Below are positions 63,955 to 64,000 of a stretch of 64,000 bases of DNA, in pieces; positions within the stretch are counted from its first letter, which is position 1, and each line of letters begins with the position of its first letter. The notes beneath the pieces were generated by a model. The model did no database searches. It saw only the letters and a list, made by a program, of their open reading frames with translations, and was not told where the DNA came from. A program made the position numbers and the translations under genes. Where the stretch lies: the NCBI RefSeq assembly GCF_002894645.1, contig NZ_NCQY01000030.1:194302-258301 (forward strand), read 5' to 3'. This DNA comes from Salinibacter altiplanensis (GTDB lineage Bacteria > Bacteroidota > Rhodothermia > Rhodothermales > Salinibacteraceae).

Positions 63955-64000
63955 GCTTTCCTCGTCAACGCTTCCACACGAATCTGGGTTGCCCCCCCCC

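Noticed and set aside
1..64000. CRISPR array or prophage region
   Set aside because: No regularly spaced direct repeats of 25-40 bases, no integrase, capsid or terminase genes, and no cas motifs were seen; the repeats found are short palindromes or tandem duplications.
63985..64000. Run of C at the end of the window
   Set aside because: A homopolymer of about nine C at the cut edge is not enough to call a phase-variable tract without the following sequence.

Overview
The window is a 64 kb chromosomal segment of a high-GC bacterium with strongly acidic proteins (Asp/Glu-rich surfaces and tails on RecA, AlaRS, MetG and others). The gene families point to the Bacteroidota/Rhodothermota side of the tree. 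These include a PorV/PorQ-type barrel, a DUF4835/PorD-like protein, TamB, DUF3667, DUF255 and a lactate-dehydrogenase-like malate dehydrogenase. Shine-Dalgarno signals are scarce. A Salinibacter-like halophile or near relative is the best guess; this is inference, since no marker rRNA is present.

Layout. (1) 1-10.96 kb: the 3' part of tamB, RNase R, a DUF1015 gene, a PAP2 phosphatase coupled to recA, and a PorD-like gene. (2) 11-20.6 kb: a loose region with a porin-like barrel plus ComEA-HhH/barrel pair, a single-domain response regulator, a zinc-ribbon protein, a GDPD lipoprotein, a tRNA-Ser, long non-coding stretches, dispersed palindromic repeats and a decayed GIY-YIG nuclease gene. (3) 20.6-30.6 kb: a minus-strand run of alaS, alkyladenine glycosylase, thiolase, DUF255 thioredoxin-like protein and M14 peptidase. 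(4) 31-42 kb: a decayed serine-hydrolase gene, a REP-type tyrosine transposase, and the pbpC/alpha-2-macroglobulin pair. (5) 40.5-49.7 kb: glycerate kinase, DUF3667, thiE, and a haem cluster hemA-hemC-hemD into which an IS982-like element has been inserted, then mtnN and a lipoprotein. (6) 49.8-57.7 kb: metG, then a histidine cluster hisB-proC-hisH-(csp, opposite strand)-hisA-hisF-small membrane protein. (7) 57.7-64 kb: a YpsA/molybdenum-carrier-type protein, lolA, a flippase-like membrane protein, mdh, a CDF transporter and a fused VOC-epimerase/alpha-beta hydrolase.

Most of the window is ordinary housekeeping. The unusual points are the missing canonical start of RNase R, two pseudogenes that keep recognisable ends but lack their centres, a RAYT-type transposase whose C-terminus reads into the antisense of its neighbour, an IS with visible terminal repeats separating hemC from hemD, an in-frame tandem repeat inside the PBP1C transpeptidase domain, and the VOC-hydrolase fusion. 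No CRISPR array, prophage or complete defence system was seen.
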